Source: Algibacter lectus (lineage in GTDB: Bacteria > Bacteroidota > Bacteroidia > Flavobacteriales > Flavobacteriaceae). Taken from it: a DNA stretch of 64,000 bases. The stretch is taken from NCBI RefSeq assembly GCF_900112395.1, contig NZ_FOLN01000001.1, positions 804,422 to 868,421 of the forward strand, in the 5' to 3' direction. The position numbers were made by a program, and so were the translations under genes. Below the pieces are notes generated by a model that was not told the DNA's origin, ran no database searches, and worked only from the letters and a program-made list of their open reading frames with translations. Below are positions 1 to 8,508 of this stretch, piece after piece (within the stretch, counting starts at the first letter, position 1; the number at the start of each line of letters is the position of its first letter).

Positions 1-988
1 AATCGTAAACTCTTATACCTTCAACCATTAAAAATTCATCAGCATGATTATGAAAAATAAATTTTAAGTCATTGTCTTTACAAAGTTTTCCGATTTTATT
101 ATAATAATTACAATAATCTTGAAGCTCTTTAATTGTCTTAATACTTTTTATTTTAATATTTGAAGTTGAAAGATATTCGACACCCGCTTTTTTATGATCT
201 TGTATAGCCTTATTCCACCAAAACTTGATTGCAACATCATCATTTTTATCTGCAGGATCAAAGAACGTCATAGAACCTAAAAACCTCATACCTGCTTTTT
301 TAACTACAGCCTTGAACGCTTCCGGAGTATAACCATAAAAACCCCCTTCTCTATACACAAAAGTTTCAACATAACTATAACCCATTCTACCTAATTGGAT
401 CAAAGTTTTTTCTGGATTTTTAAGCATATCATCATGGACCGAAACTAATTGAATACCTATATTCTTATTTTTAGGATTATGTTTGATGTATCTCGTTTTC
501 CATAAATGTTTTTCATTATTATCAAAGCCTTCCAAAGTAACATCGGTATAATTATTAAAGTTAAAATTAACCGTCATGGTGTTATTTCCATTAAGATCTT
601 TATCCTGCATGGTCCATTTTTTTTCTGAAGAAAACCTGCCTTTCCCTGTAAAAAAAGTACCTTCATTATTATGTCCGGCTGCAAAGACAGTATTCGTAAC
701 ACGATCATAACCAATTATCTCCCTAAGTATTGGTTCATATTTACTGGCACTATTTTTTTGCAAAACCGTTATGCTAAGCGAATTATTATTAAAATTACTT
801 ATACTGCTCATTTTCAAAGTCGGCAGTACTGCAACGCTATCTGTGCTAGAATTAATAGCACTTACCCATTGCCCAGAATATTGCCTTAATCTATCTTTTT
901 GAGAAGAAATACTATAGTCTGTTTGCCCAAAACTGAACGTAGACATTAATACAGTCAATATCTTAATGATTCTATTTCTTGCTTTCAT
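1..988 (-). CDS. Secreted sugar phosphate isomerase/epimerase-like protein, C-terminus cut by window edge
   Basis: About 329 residues are visible and no stop is reached before base 1. A signal peptide (MKARNRIIKILTVLMSTFSF, then GQ) is followed by a beta-rich domain at about residues 25-155 that looks calycin-like, and then a TIM-barrel start (IGIQLVSVHDDM, GYSYVETFVYREGGF, FIFHNHADEF) typical of the xylose-isomerase-like/AP endonuclease 2 fold. The ATG shares one base with the stop of the upstream xylanase (TAATG), so the two are translationally coupled. The signal peptide places it in the periplasm, which is unusual for true sugar-phosphate enzymes but common for secreted members of this family in Bacteroidota. 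The substrate is unknown; an oxidised or modified sugar released from xylan is only a guess. Confidence 0.75.
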   Translation of the reverse strand, partial: MKARNRIIKILTVLMSTFSFGQTDYSISSQKDRLRQYSGQWVSAINSSTDSVAVLPTLKMSSISNFNNNSLSITVLQKNSASKYEPILREIIGYDRVTNTVFAAGHNNEGTFFTGKGRFSSEKKWTMQDKDLNGNNTMTVNFNFNNYTDVTLEGFDNNEKHLWKTRYIKHNPKNKNIGIQLVSVHDDMLKNPEKTLIQLGRMGYSYVETFVYREGGFYGYTPEAFKAVVKKAGMRFLGSMTFFDPADKNDDVAIKFWWNKAIQDHKKAGVEYLSTSNIKIKSIKTIKELQDYCNYYNKIGKLCKDNDLKFIFHNHADEFLMVEGIRVYD

Positions 989-2070
989 TACAATTCTTCT
1001 TTTAAACCTTCTAAAACTCCAAAATAAGCGGGTTTTGGTTGTAAATTATCATCGTAAATAGTTGGCCAATCGGTTATACTAAAAAAGCCATCTATCCAGG
1101 AGTCTCTATCTGTAAAATCCCAAAATGTAATGCCGTATTGTTGTGCTTTCGGTACAATGGAACGGTACATTTTAACAAGGTTTTTATATTTTTCGGCTTG
1201 TGCCTTTTTCATATCATCGGTTAATTCAGTGTAAATTTGTTCACCGCCATATTGCGTATCATTATGTGCATTAAAAATAATATCAACTTCAGATAAATGA
1301 ATTTTTAAACCTGTATCGGCTGCTTTCTTCAAGGCATTTGCAATCACCTCATCTGGAATATCCATACGGATATGCATTTGAAAACCTAAACCATGAATTG
1401 GAATATTTTTCTCCCTTAAATCTTCTATTAATTTAAGTGTTGCATTTAGTTTTAAAGTGTCTCGCTCAATATTAAAATCGTTATAAAACAAAACTGCATT
1501 TGGGTCGGCTTCATGGGCATAAGTAAATGCTTTAGCGATGTAATCTTTGCCCATAACGCTGTACCAGATGGTCTCTCTCATGGCTCCTCCTGCAGATTCA
1601 AATGCTTCGTTTACAACATCCCAGCCCGCGACTTTACCTTTATAGCGGCCTACATAAGTTGTTATATAATCTTTCATAAAACCGGCTAACCACAACGTAT
1701 CTTTTAAAGCTTTCTCTTCTACCCATTTAGGTGTAGAACTGTGCCAAATTAAATTATGACCAAACAAACGTTGGTTATTATTTTGAGCGTAATTAAGAAT
1801 ACCATCTATTCTGCTCCATTTGTACACACCTTCGCTTTCTGTGATTCGGTTCATTTTCATGTCGCTTGCAGAGGTTATACTATTGAAGTTTGATTTTTGT
1901 AAATCTTGAAGCTCAAAATCGGCATTTAAAGTTTCAATTTTAATGGCGGTTCCTATTGGAAATTCCGCATTAGCTTTTAAGCCATTTTCTTTCTGTTTTT
2001 TATTACATGCATGCATAACTAGTAATAACAAGGTTACACAGGTAATTTTTAAGATTTTATTGAAAAGCAT
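988..2070 (-). CDS. GH10 endo-1,4-beta-xylanase, lipoprotein, probably periplasmic
   Basis: A 360-residue protein that is little more than the GH10 catalytic domain, hydrolysing internal beta-1,4 bonds of xylan or xylo-oligosaccharides. The GHNLIWHSSTPKW block, the acid/base glutamate E155 in DVVNEAFE and the nucleophile E261 in HLSEVDI are all present. The N-terminus is a lipoprotein signal with Cys22, followed by NKKQKEN, a basic run with no acidic surface-export signal, so a periplasm-facing location is likely. It follows the second xylanase after a terminator-like hairpin and is coupled to the downstream isomerase gene. Family and activity are secure; location is inference. Confidence 0.93.
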   Translation of the reverse strand: MLFNKILKITCVTLLLLVMHACNKKQKENGLKANAEFPIGTAIKIETLNADFELQDLQKSNFNSITSASDMKMNRITESEGVYKWSRIDGILNYAQNNNQRLFGHNLIWHSSTPKWVEEKALKDTLWLAGFMKDYITTYVGRYKGKVAGWDVVNEAFESAGGAMRETIWYSVMGKDYIAKAFTYAHEADPNAVLFYNDFNIERDTLKLNATLKLIEDLREKNIPIHGLGFQMHIRMDIPDEVIANALKKAADTGLKIHLSEVDIIFNAHNDTQYGGEQIYTELTDDMKKAQAEKYKNLVKMYRSIVPKAQQYGITFWDFTDRDSWIDGFFSITDWPTIYDDNLQPKPAYFGVLEGLKEEL

Positions 2071-2147
2071 ATTCTTATTATTTGTTGGTTACTTTCGTTT
2101 GTATGTTTTTTATCTCTAGACCTAAATACTTTAACTTTTTTATATAG

Positions 2148-2181
2148 AAAAGCCCTAAAATGCGGAACAACTTAGGGCTTT
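2148..2181 (-). terminator. Hairpin terminator after the PKD-GH10 xylanase gene
   Basis: The arms AAAGCCCTAA (2148-2157) and TTAGGGCTTT (2172-2181) are perfectly complementary. On the minus strand the stem is followed by a broken T-rich tract. It lies 27 bases after the end of the xylanase gene at 2208, so it may only partly stop transcription into the next xylanase. Confidence 0.65.
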
Positions 2182-2207
2182 CTAACTAAAATATTAAATG
2201 ATATTTA

Positions 2208-3575
2208 TTACTCTAATCCTTCTAAAAACCCAGCATATGCAGGCTTTTTATTATAATCTTCGTCAAACATTAATGGCCACTCTGGAACACCCCAGAAATC
2301 TAACAACCATGACTCATTATCTCTTACACCCCAAACTGTTAATGCAAATTTATTATCCAACGGAATGGCATTATAAATTTGAACAACCTCTTTAAATTTG
2401 TCTTTCTGAGCATTTGCTCTATCTGAAGAAAGTGAAGTTAAACTGGTATCTTCTTCTGGGTTTGCTCTAATATCTAATTCTGCAAAGTGCAATTTTAAAT
2501 TTCTAGATACTGTACCATCTGCAACAGCTTGAATATTGGCTGCGGAAGGCCCGTTGTAAGAAATATGCATTTGTGCACCTACACCATCAATTAAATCTCC
2601 CAACTCATCAACCAAGTTAAACATAGCTTGACGTTTTGTTGGGCTAGATGCCATGTTGTAATCGTTATAAAAAAGAATTACATCTGGGTCTGCATTTCTA
2701 GCAAACTGAAAACATTTTTTAATATAATCATCTCCCATTTTTTGTCTAAAAACTGAATTTCTTAACGGGTGCCCTGTACCATCTTCAAAAGCTTCATTCA
2801 CAACATCCCAAGAACGTACCTTTCCTTTATAGTGATTTAAAGTTGTTGTAATATAATCTTCTACCATAGCTTCAAACTCTGCATCGGTTCCAGAAAAATT
2901 TTCTACCCAACTAGGTGTTGCATTGTGCCAAATTAAAGCGTGCCCATGCACATTCATATCATTTGCTTGAGCGAAACCTACAATGGCATCTCCAGCAGAA
3001 AAATCATAATTACCTTCTGATGGATACATAATATTCATCTTCATTTCATATTCCGAAGTCAAGTTATTAAACTCATTCTTTAGAATTTCTATATGCTTAC
3101 CTCCTGCCGCAACATAAGGCGATCTTGTAATTGTACCTACCGAAAATGTAGTTGCTGCACCTTTTAAACTCGCTGTATTTACACTTCCACAAACGGCATT
3201 AAGACAAATACCTATTTCATCTACAATAATATCTTTACTAATGGTGTTTGTAATACCATCACTAGATACGGTAAGGCTAATAGTATATCTTCCTGGAGTA
3301 TCGTAAGTCACCTCTTTTACTCCTGCTCCATCAGCAATAGCGCTAGAGCCATTTCCGTAATCCCAAACTCCGGTATATGGTAGGTAATATTCGGTTGTAT
3401 TATTTAAAAGAAGCACTTTTGGATCTGATAGTGATATTGTAAAATCGAACGATGCTTGTATAGCATCTGGAAGTTCGGTTGGTCCAAATGTTGGAGAATC
3501 ATCTGAAGAATTAGAACAGCTAAAAGCCATAAATAATACTACCAAACGAATTATATATTTAAATGTGTTTTTCAT
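2208..3575 (-). CDS. GH10 endo-1,4-beta-xylanase with PKD domain, predicted surface lipoprotein
   Basis: The product has 455 residues. The signal peptide ends at Cys20, followed by SNSSDDS, which resembles the acidic lipoprotein export signal of Flavobacterium and so suggests the outer surface. A PKD-like domain (about residues 35-115, with WDYGNGS and YDTPGRYTISLTV) precedes the GH10 barrel, whose acid/base E261 (DVVNEAFED) and nucleophile E366 (HFAELDI) are visible. The start at 3575 is chosen because it begins a clean lipoprotein signal; the upstream ATG at 3617 would overlap the preceding gene and add a non-signal stretch. It lies 16 bases after the CBM lipoprotein gene, so the two are probably co-transcribed and both act on extracellular xylan. 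Confidence 0.93.
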   Translation of the reverse strand: MKNTFKYIIRLVVLFMAFSCSNSSDDSPTFGPTELPDAIQASFDFTISLSDPKVLLLNNTTEYYLPYTGVWDYGNGSSAIADGAGVKEVTYDTPGRYTISLTVSSDGITNTISKDIIVDEIGICLNAVCGSVNTASLKGAATTFSVGTITRSPYVAAGGKHIEILKNEFNNLTSEYEMKMNIMYPSEGNYDFSAGDAIVGFAQANDMNVHGHALIWHNATPSWVENFSGTDAEFEAMVEDYITTTLNHYKGKVRSWDVVNEAFEDGTGHPLRNSVFRQKMGDDYIKKCFQFARNADPDVILFYNDYNMASSPTKRQAMFNLVDELGDLIDGVGAQMHISYNGPSAANIQAVADGTVSRNLKLHFAELDIRANPEEDTSLTSLSSDRANAQKDKFKEVVQIYNAIPLDNKFALTVWGVRDNESWLLDFWGVPEWPLMFDEDYNKKPAYAGFLEGLE

Positions 3576-3591
3576 AGTTTTTTCGTTTTGT

Positions 3592-4854
3592 TTAGTTTTT
3601 AACAACTTTAATTGCATCTATTAAAAATGTTCCTTTTGTTTTCCCCATATCTAAAGCTATAGAAGATGTATCTGAATTTGCTGTAAATGTCCAAGCATAT
3701 TTTGTCCATTCTGCAGATGCGATATAACCACCAGCATATTGTTCGGTACTATTTGCACCTGGATTAGTAGAATATCTAACAGAAACAGCATCGCCTTTAA
3801 TCCATAATGATACGGTGTAGTCTGCTCCATTTTCGGTTGCAAAACCATCACTTACCATTTGAGCTTCCCATTCGTTACCATCGACGCCGTTATTAACTCT
3901 AAGCGCTCTAGAACCACTTAAAACATCTACAGTTTCTTGAGTCATTCTATCTGCTCCATTGTTTTGACTCCAATTAATAAAATCATTTTCTTCACCTGCT
4001 TCTAAATCACCGTTTAATAATTCGCTATCATTAGAAGGTAATGGCAAGGCAACTTCGCCTTTTACAACCTCAACAGCATCTATTATAAATGTTCCTTTTG
4101 TTTTTCCCATATCTAGTGCTAATAAGGTTGTTGCAGAGTTTGCTATAAAGGTCCAAGAGTATTGAGCCCAATCGGAAGTTGCGGTGTAATTACCAGCATA
4201 CTGATCGCCACCAACTCCAGGGTTTGTAGAAAAACGGATTGAAACAGGAGAACCTTTAATCCAAACAGAAGCAGTATATTTTTCACCATCTACGGTAGGA
4301 AATGCATCTGAAACTAATTGAGTTTCCCATTCGTTACCATCAACATCATTGTTAATTTTTACAGCTCTAGAACCTACTAATGGTTCGCTGCGTTCTTCCG
4401 TCATTCTATCGGCTCCATTATTTCTACCCCAATTAGTAAAATCATTACCTTCACCTTCTCCAAAATAACCATTAGCTAACAAATTCTCAGGATTTATTAA
4501 ATGACGAATGTCTGATGGCGGTGGCAAGGTTACCGTAATATTTTGACTTGTATGTAAGTTTGTTAAAGTACTTACCATAGTTAATTTTACTGTTTTAGAA
4601 CCTGAACTTTTATACTCATACACTAACGGGCCATTTTGATCGATTACTTTAGAACCTCCAACTTCAAATTCCCAAAAGCTATAAAACTCTTCTTTATTTG
4701 GTGTTGTATTTTCGAATGTAAAAAAGCCAGACTCTCCTTCTGGAGCAGTTACTGTAAATTGTGGTTGTGTTAGTTCTATAACCGCATCGTCATCAGAACA
4801 TGACCAAAACGCCAGACTTAAACATAAAAAACTTAAAATTTTAGTTGTTTTCAT
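3592..4854 (-). CDS. Surface glycan-binding lipoprotein with PKD-like domain and two CBM4/9-type modules
   Basis: 420 residues with lipobox Cys19 followed directly by SDDD, a very good flavobacterial surface-export signal. After a PKD-like region (about residues 30-110) come two homologous beta-sandwich modules of about 140 residues (roughly 125-265 and 280-418). Each begins with NG.(L/F)..GE.NDF.NW, contains NNGADRMT, G(S)RA, DGNEWE and ends in MGKTKGTF(I/L)IDA. This fits carbohydrate-binding modules of the CBM4_9/CenC type. No catalytic residues are expected; the likely job is to hold xylan at the cell surface, in the place SusE/SusF-like proteins take in other loci. The ligand is inferred from the neighbouring xylanases. 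Confidence 0.8.
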   Translation of the reverse strand: MKTTKILSFLCLSLAFWSCSDDDAVIELTQPQFTVTAPEGESGFFTFENTTPNKEEFYSFWEFEVGGSKVIDQNGPLVYEYKSSGSKTVKLTMVSTLTNLHTSQNITVTLPPPSDIRHLINPENLLANGYFGEGEGNDFTNWGRNNGADRMTEERSEPLVGSRAVKINNDVDGNEWETQLVSDAFPTVDGEKYTASVWIKGSPVSIRFSTNPGVGGDQYAGNYTATSDWAQYSWTFIANSATTLLALDMGKTKGTFIIDAVEVVKGEVALPLPSNDSELLNGDLEAGEENDFINWSQNNGADRMTQETVDVLSGSRALRVNNGVDGNEWEAQMVSDGFATENGADYTVSLWIKGDAVSVRYSTNPGANSTEQYAGGYIASAEWTKYAWTFTANSDTSSIALDMGKTKGTFLIDAIKVVKN

Positions 4855-4946
4855 AATTGTTTTAATTAGTTTATTTAGTTATCGATATGTTTTCAACTAT
4901 AAAAAAGTAACCTGAAATATTTTTTTAATTGAATCCATATTTTTGA

Positions 4947-4981
4947 TACTCAAATTTATTCTTTAGCCATCTTTTTGAGTA
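4947..4981 (-). promoter_or_regulatory. Putative promoter and inverted repeat upstream of the CBM lipoprotein gene
   Basis: The arms TACTCAAA (4947-4954) and TTTGAGTA (4974-4981) form an inverted repeat. Inside it, plus-strand CAAATTTA (4951-4958) reads TAAATTTG on the minus strand, an exact match to the Bacteroidota -7 box TAnnTTTG. No convincing -33 box was found. The same TACTCAAA element overlaps another -7-like box upstream of the transaldolase gene. A role as regulator site is inference. Confidence 0.4.
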
Positions 4982-5037
4982 TAATAAATGTAGCGATGAA
5001 TGACAAAATTGTTGCTTTTTATAGTAAAACCAACGTT

Positions 5038-8000
5038 CTACCTCACTTTTACAACATCCAACGAATCGTTATTTTTAGCAATCAAAATATAGGTTTCATT
5101 TTTTACTGCTATGCTTTGCATATCCTTTGAATCTCCAGTAACAAAAAAGCCAGACTGATTAGCAGACATAGCCTTAAATTCACCTTGTCCATTTCCCTTT
5201 AAAAGTAATCCATGACCAGCATCATTTCGTGGTGTTTCAACTTCAGACACATATAAGTTACCTACTAAAAGGGCATCTAAATGCGTGTCTTTATCAAAAT
5301 CTTTTACTATTATTTTATTGATACTAGATACCTGAGCATCTATAGGTAATTGATGCGTAACAAAATGGTCGTTTTTATTTTCTAAATACACACTGGCAAA
5401 AGATTTTACGCTGTAATGCAACGACGACTCTAAAGCTTTTTCTGTGTAAACATCTACCAAAGTAGCCTGAGAAAAAGTTTCGTAATTTTTAAATTTACTT
5501 TTAATACCAGGTATTTGTTGAGATGAACACGACCTACCACGAACTGGGTATTGCTTGCCTTTATTGAAGTAGCTTAAAACAATATCGGTTTTGTGGTTGT
5601 TATCAAAATCGTTAACAAAAATATCGAAGGTTTCGTTTTCTGTGGCTTTATATTTATAATTTAAGCCATTGTTGCCGAGTATATAATCCATATCACCATC
5701 GTTATCAAAATCTCCTGCTTCAATACTCCACCACCAACCTGTAGTATCTTTACTTAACCCCATGGTTTCCGATACGTCTTCAAAACCAGTTTTTATATTT
5801 TTATAAATCTTTATAGGCATCCACTCGCCTACTAAAATAACATCTGGCCAAGAATCGCTATTAAAATCGGTGATAACAGCGCTTGTAGCCATTCCTATAT
5901 TTTCGAATACTTTGGAGTAACTTTCTTCAAATAAATTAAATTTTGGACTGCCTTTTTCTCCAACATTTTTTAATACATAAGAAGAAACTGGCATTGGATA
6001 TTTACCTGGTATTTGCCTACCTAAAACCAATAAATCGTCCTTTCCATCTTTATCAAAATCTGCATTATAAACTTTAGATCCACTTACTAAAAACTCAGGT
6101 AAAACTTCAGGTTTTGCTCGTATAAAGTTTCCAGCTCCATCATTAATATACAATCTATCTTGTAGTAATTTTGGTTGCGTAGCAAACTCATAACCGCCAC
6201 TTACTATATACAAATCGTTATCATTATCTTTGTCTGCATCAAAAATGAGTGCGCTAATATCTTCATAGCTTTTATCTTCTAGCAATGCCTTTATAGATTG
6301 CTGCTCAAAAACACCTTCTTTATTCTGAAAATACATAGCTCCAGAATTTTCGTGAGATCCTCCAATAAAATAATCGTCCAAACCGTCTCCATTTAAATCA
6401 CCTATAGCCAAAGCAGGGCCAAACGCCGACATTTTGTGAGGCATTAAAACTTGATGTTCAAAATCATCAAAATTATTTTCAACGTGTTTATGTTTTGGAA
6501 AAGAACTTTCTGAGGCTTTAGAAAATATTTTTTGATAGCTATCCGTTTCGTTGTTATTCTTTGCTTCAACTATGGCATCAGCATAACTCAATACTAATTC
6601 TTGATTTGCTTTTAGATTTTTTAATTGCTGAATTTTCCCATCGGGCCAAACCACTTTTAGGACTTCTATATCCCTTTGTTTGCCTAATCCAAAATGTAAT
6701 ATTGGTGCTACGGAAGATTCAAAGCCCCGAGTAAGCGTAAGCTCTTGCATTTGAGTTTTATTCGCCGTTGTGATATAAACGCGCGCTCCCAAACCGAAAG
6801 CATTTGCTTTTTCCCCCTTAAATGAAACCATTAAATAATTATTGATTTCGGAGCTTTTGTTTTCAAAAACGGAAGCATAGTCGTCAATATTATTTGTCAC
6901 AATTTCTAAATCGCCATCATTATCTAAATCTGCATAAATTACACCGTTAGAGAAGCCTTCGAACTCAATACCCCAATCTTTATTAACACGTTTAAAATTG
7001 AAATCACCTTTGTTTTGATACATGTAATTATCTAATTTCTCTGAAGGAATTTGTTCAACTAAATAAAGGACAGAATCGTTTGCAACCTTAAGTTCTTCTA
7101 AATTATTAAAAAAATCATTATTATGAATCTCTCTTCGTGAACCGTTAGAAATGTATAAATCTTTGAACCCATCGTTATCAAAATCAGCAAACAGTGGTCC
7201 CCAACTCCAATTTGTAGAAGACACTCCTGCTAATCTTGAAATATTAGAAAAATGAGGAATTCCATTCTGGTAAACTCCCGAATTAACTTGCATACAGTTT
7301 TGCATGTATTGGGTTTGAAATCCCGCATTTTCAATATTGGTGAACAACTGCGGATTCATGCTAGACATGTTTTCTTTTTGTCTTTTATTATCTTCCGCAT
7401 CCATATCTGCTTGAAAAATATCGAGATTTCCGTCGTTATTAAAATCCGAAATATCGGCACCCATACCATAAAACGCTGTATGCGATGTCGCTTGTTTTAT
7501 AACCTCGCTAAACGTACCATCTTTTTGATTTAGAAACATTAAATCTGGTGAATCAAAATCGTTAGACACATAAATATCTGGCCAAGAATCGTTGTTTAAA
7601 TCGCCAACTGTAGCACTTAATGTTAATCCGAAATTTATAATACCTGCTTCTTCCGATACATCGGTAAACGTGTTACCATCATTTCTATATAAATGATCGG
7701 ATTCAATAGCTTTTACATTTCGCATATTCTGTTGATATACAAAGGTTGGCGAACCAAATTTTGTTGGCGGATAATTGGCTACATACACATCCAGATCTCC
7801 ATCTTTATCATAATCGAAAAATGTTGCTTGTATACTATGGCTAGCATCATCCAATCCATAAGCAGTTGCACTTTCGGTAAACGTACCATCTTGATTATTG
7901 ATGAATAATTGATTGTTTCTAGGTTCAAACTTCCCGCTTACGGAACTATAAATATCTAAAAACCCATCGTTATTAATATCTACCATAGTTGTGCCTGTAT

Positions 8001-8364
8001 ACCACCTTTGATCTCCAGAAACACCTGCTTTAGTTGTAATATCTTCGAAGTTTAAACCACCTTTATTTAAGTACAATTTATTCTCTGCTTGGTTGCCTGT
8101 AAAAAACAAATCTATTAAACCATCATTATTAATATCTCCAGCAGAAACGCCTGCTCCCATATACATGTAAGCATAAGTAAAGTAGTTTAACTTATCTGTT
8201 TCACTAAGTGTATTTTCAAAATCTATTCCTGATTTTGAAACCTCAACTGAAGAAAAAATTTTACCATCTATAGATTTCACCTGTGCTTTCTCTTTGGAAC
8301 AACTAATAAGTATTACAAAGCAAATTACACTTACTACATATGCTTTTAAATATCTAATTTCCAT
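5038..8364 (-). CDS. FG-GAP/VCBS repeat lipoprotein with ASPIC/UnbV domain (CRTAC1-like)
   Basis: A very large protein of 1108 residues with lipobox Cys22 (ISC, then SKEKAQ). It is built from many FG-GAP/VCBS-type repeats carrying calcium-binding signatures such as DINNDG, DFDNDGF, DLDNDGDLE and DFDKDGKDD, which should fold as one or more beta-propellers. An ASPIC/UnbV domain at about residues 520-590 (GLGARVYI, RGFESS, HFGLG, VVWPDG) separates the two repeat blocks. No enzyme signature is seen. Proteins of this kind recur beside SusCD pairs in flavobacterial polysaccharide loci, so binding of glycan or of the uptake complex is a fair inference. It lies just after the susD terminator and may have its own promoter. 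Confidence 0.85.
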   Translation of the reverse strand: MEIRYLKAYVVSVICFVILISCSKEKAQVKSIDGKIFSSVEVSKSGIDFENTLSETDKLNYFTYAYMYMGAGVSAGDINNDGLIDLFFTGNQAENKLYLNKGGLNFEDITTKAGVSGDQRWYTGTTMVDINNDGFLDIYSSVSGKFEPRNNQLFINNQDGTFTESATAYGLDDASHSIQATFFDYDKDGDLDVYVANYPPTKFGSPTFVYQQNMRNVKAIESDHLYRNDGNTFTDVSEEAGIINFGLTLSATVGDLNNDSWPDIYVSNDFDSPDLMFLNQKDGTFSEVIKQATSHTAFYGMGADISDFNNDGNLDIFQADMDAEDNKRQKENMSSMNPQLFTNIENAGFQTQYMQNCMQVNSGVYQNGIPHFSNISRLAGVSSTNWSWGPLFADFDNDGFKDLYISNGSRREIHNNDFFNNLEELKVANDSVLYLVEQIPSEKLDNYMYQNKGDFNFKRVNKDWGIEFEGFSNGVIYADLDNDGDLEIVTNNIDDYASVFENKSSEINNYLMVSFKGEKANAFGLGARVYITTANKTQMQELTLTRGFESSVAPILHFGLGKQRDIEVLKVVWPDGKIQQLKNLKANQELVLSYADAIVEAKNNNETDSYQKIFSKASESSFPKHKHVENNFDDFEHQVLMPHKMSAFGPALAIGDLNGDGLDDYFIGGSHENSGAMYFQNKEGVFEQQSIKALLEDKSYEDISALIFDADKDNDNDLYIVSGGYEFATQPKLLQDRLYINDGAGNFIRAKPEVLPEFLVSGSKVYNADFDKDGKDDLLVLGRQIPGKYPMPVSSYVLKNVGEKGSPKFNLFEESYSKVFENIGMATSAVITDFNSDSWPDVILVGEWMPIKIYKNIKTGFEDVSETMGLSKDTTGWWWSIEAGDFDNDGDMDYILGNNGLNYKYKATENETFDIFVNDFDNNHKTDIVLSYFNKGKQYPVRGRSCSSQQIPGIKSKFKNYETFSQATLVDVYTEKALESSLHYSVKSFASVYLENKNDHFVTHQLPIDAQVSSINKIIVKDFDKDTHLDALLVGNLYVSEVETPRNDAGHGLLLKGNGQGEFKAMSANQSGFFVTGDSKDMQSIAVKNETYILIAKNNDSLDVVKVR

Positions 8365-8434
8365 TTATTAATATTTAATGGTTGATAATAAAATTCTAAA
8401 ACATCTTTATTTTTACAAACGTTTTTTAAAGTTA

Positions 8435-8465
8435 AAAAGCAGCACAATTACATTGTGCTGCTTTT
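8435..8465 (-). terminator. Strong terminator after the SusD gene
   Basis: A 14-bp perfect stem, AAAAGCAGCACAAT (8435-8448) with ATTGTGCTGCTTTT (8452-8465), and a three-base loop. On the minus strand it runs straight into T residues. It closes the GH3-SusC-SusD transcription unit. Confidence 0.85.
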
Positions 8466-8508
8466 ATCCAACTTAAAAAACTATCACTAAACTAATTCTA
8501 AACTATTT

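Noticed and set aside
671..889. Plus-strand 72-residue frame inside the isomerase-like gene
   Set aside because: Shadow of the minus-strand gene; its translation has no protein-like features.
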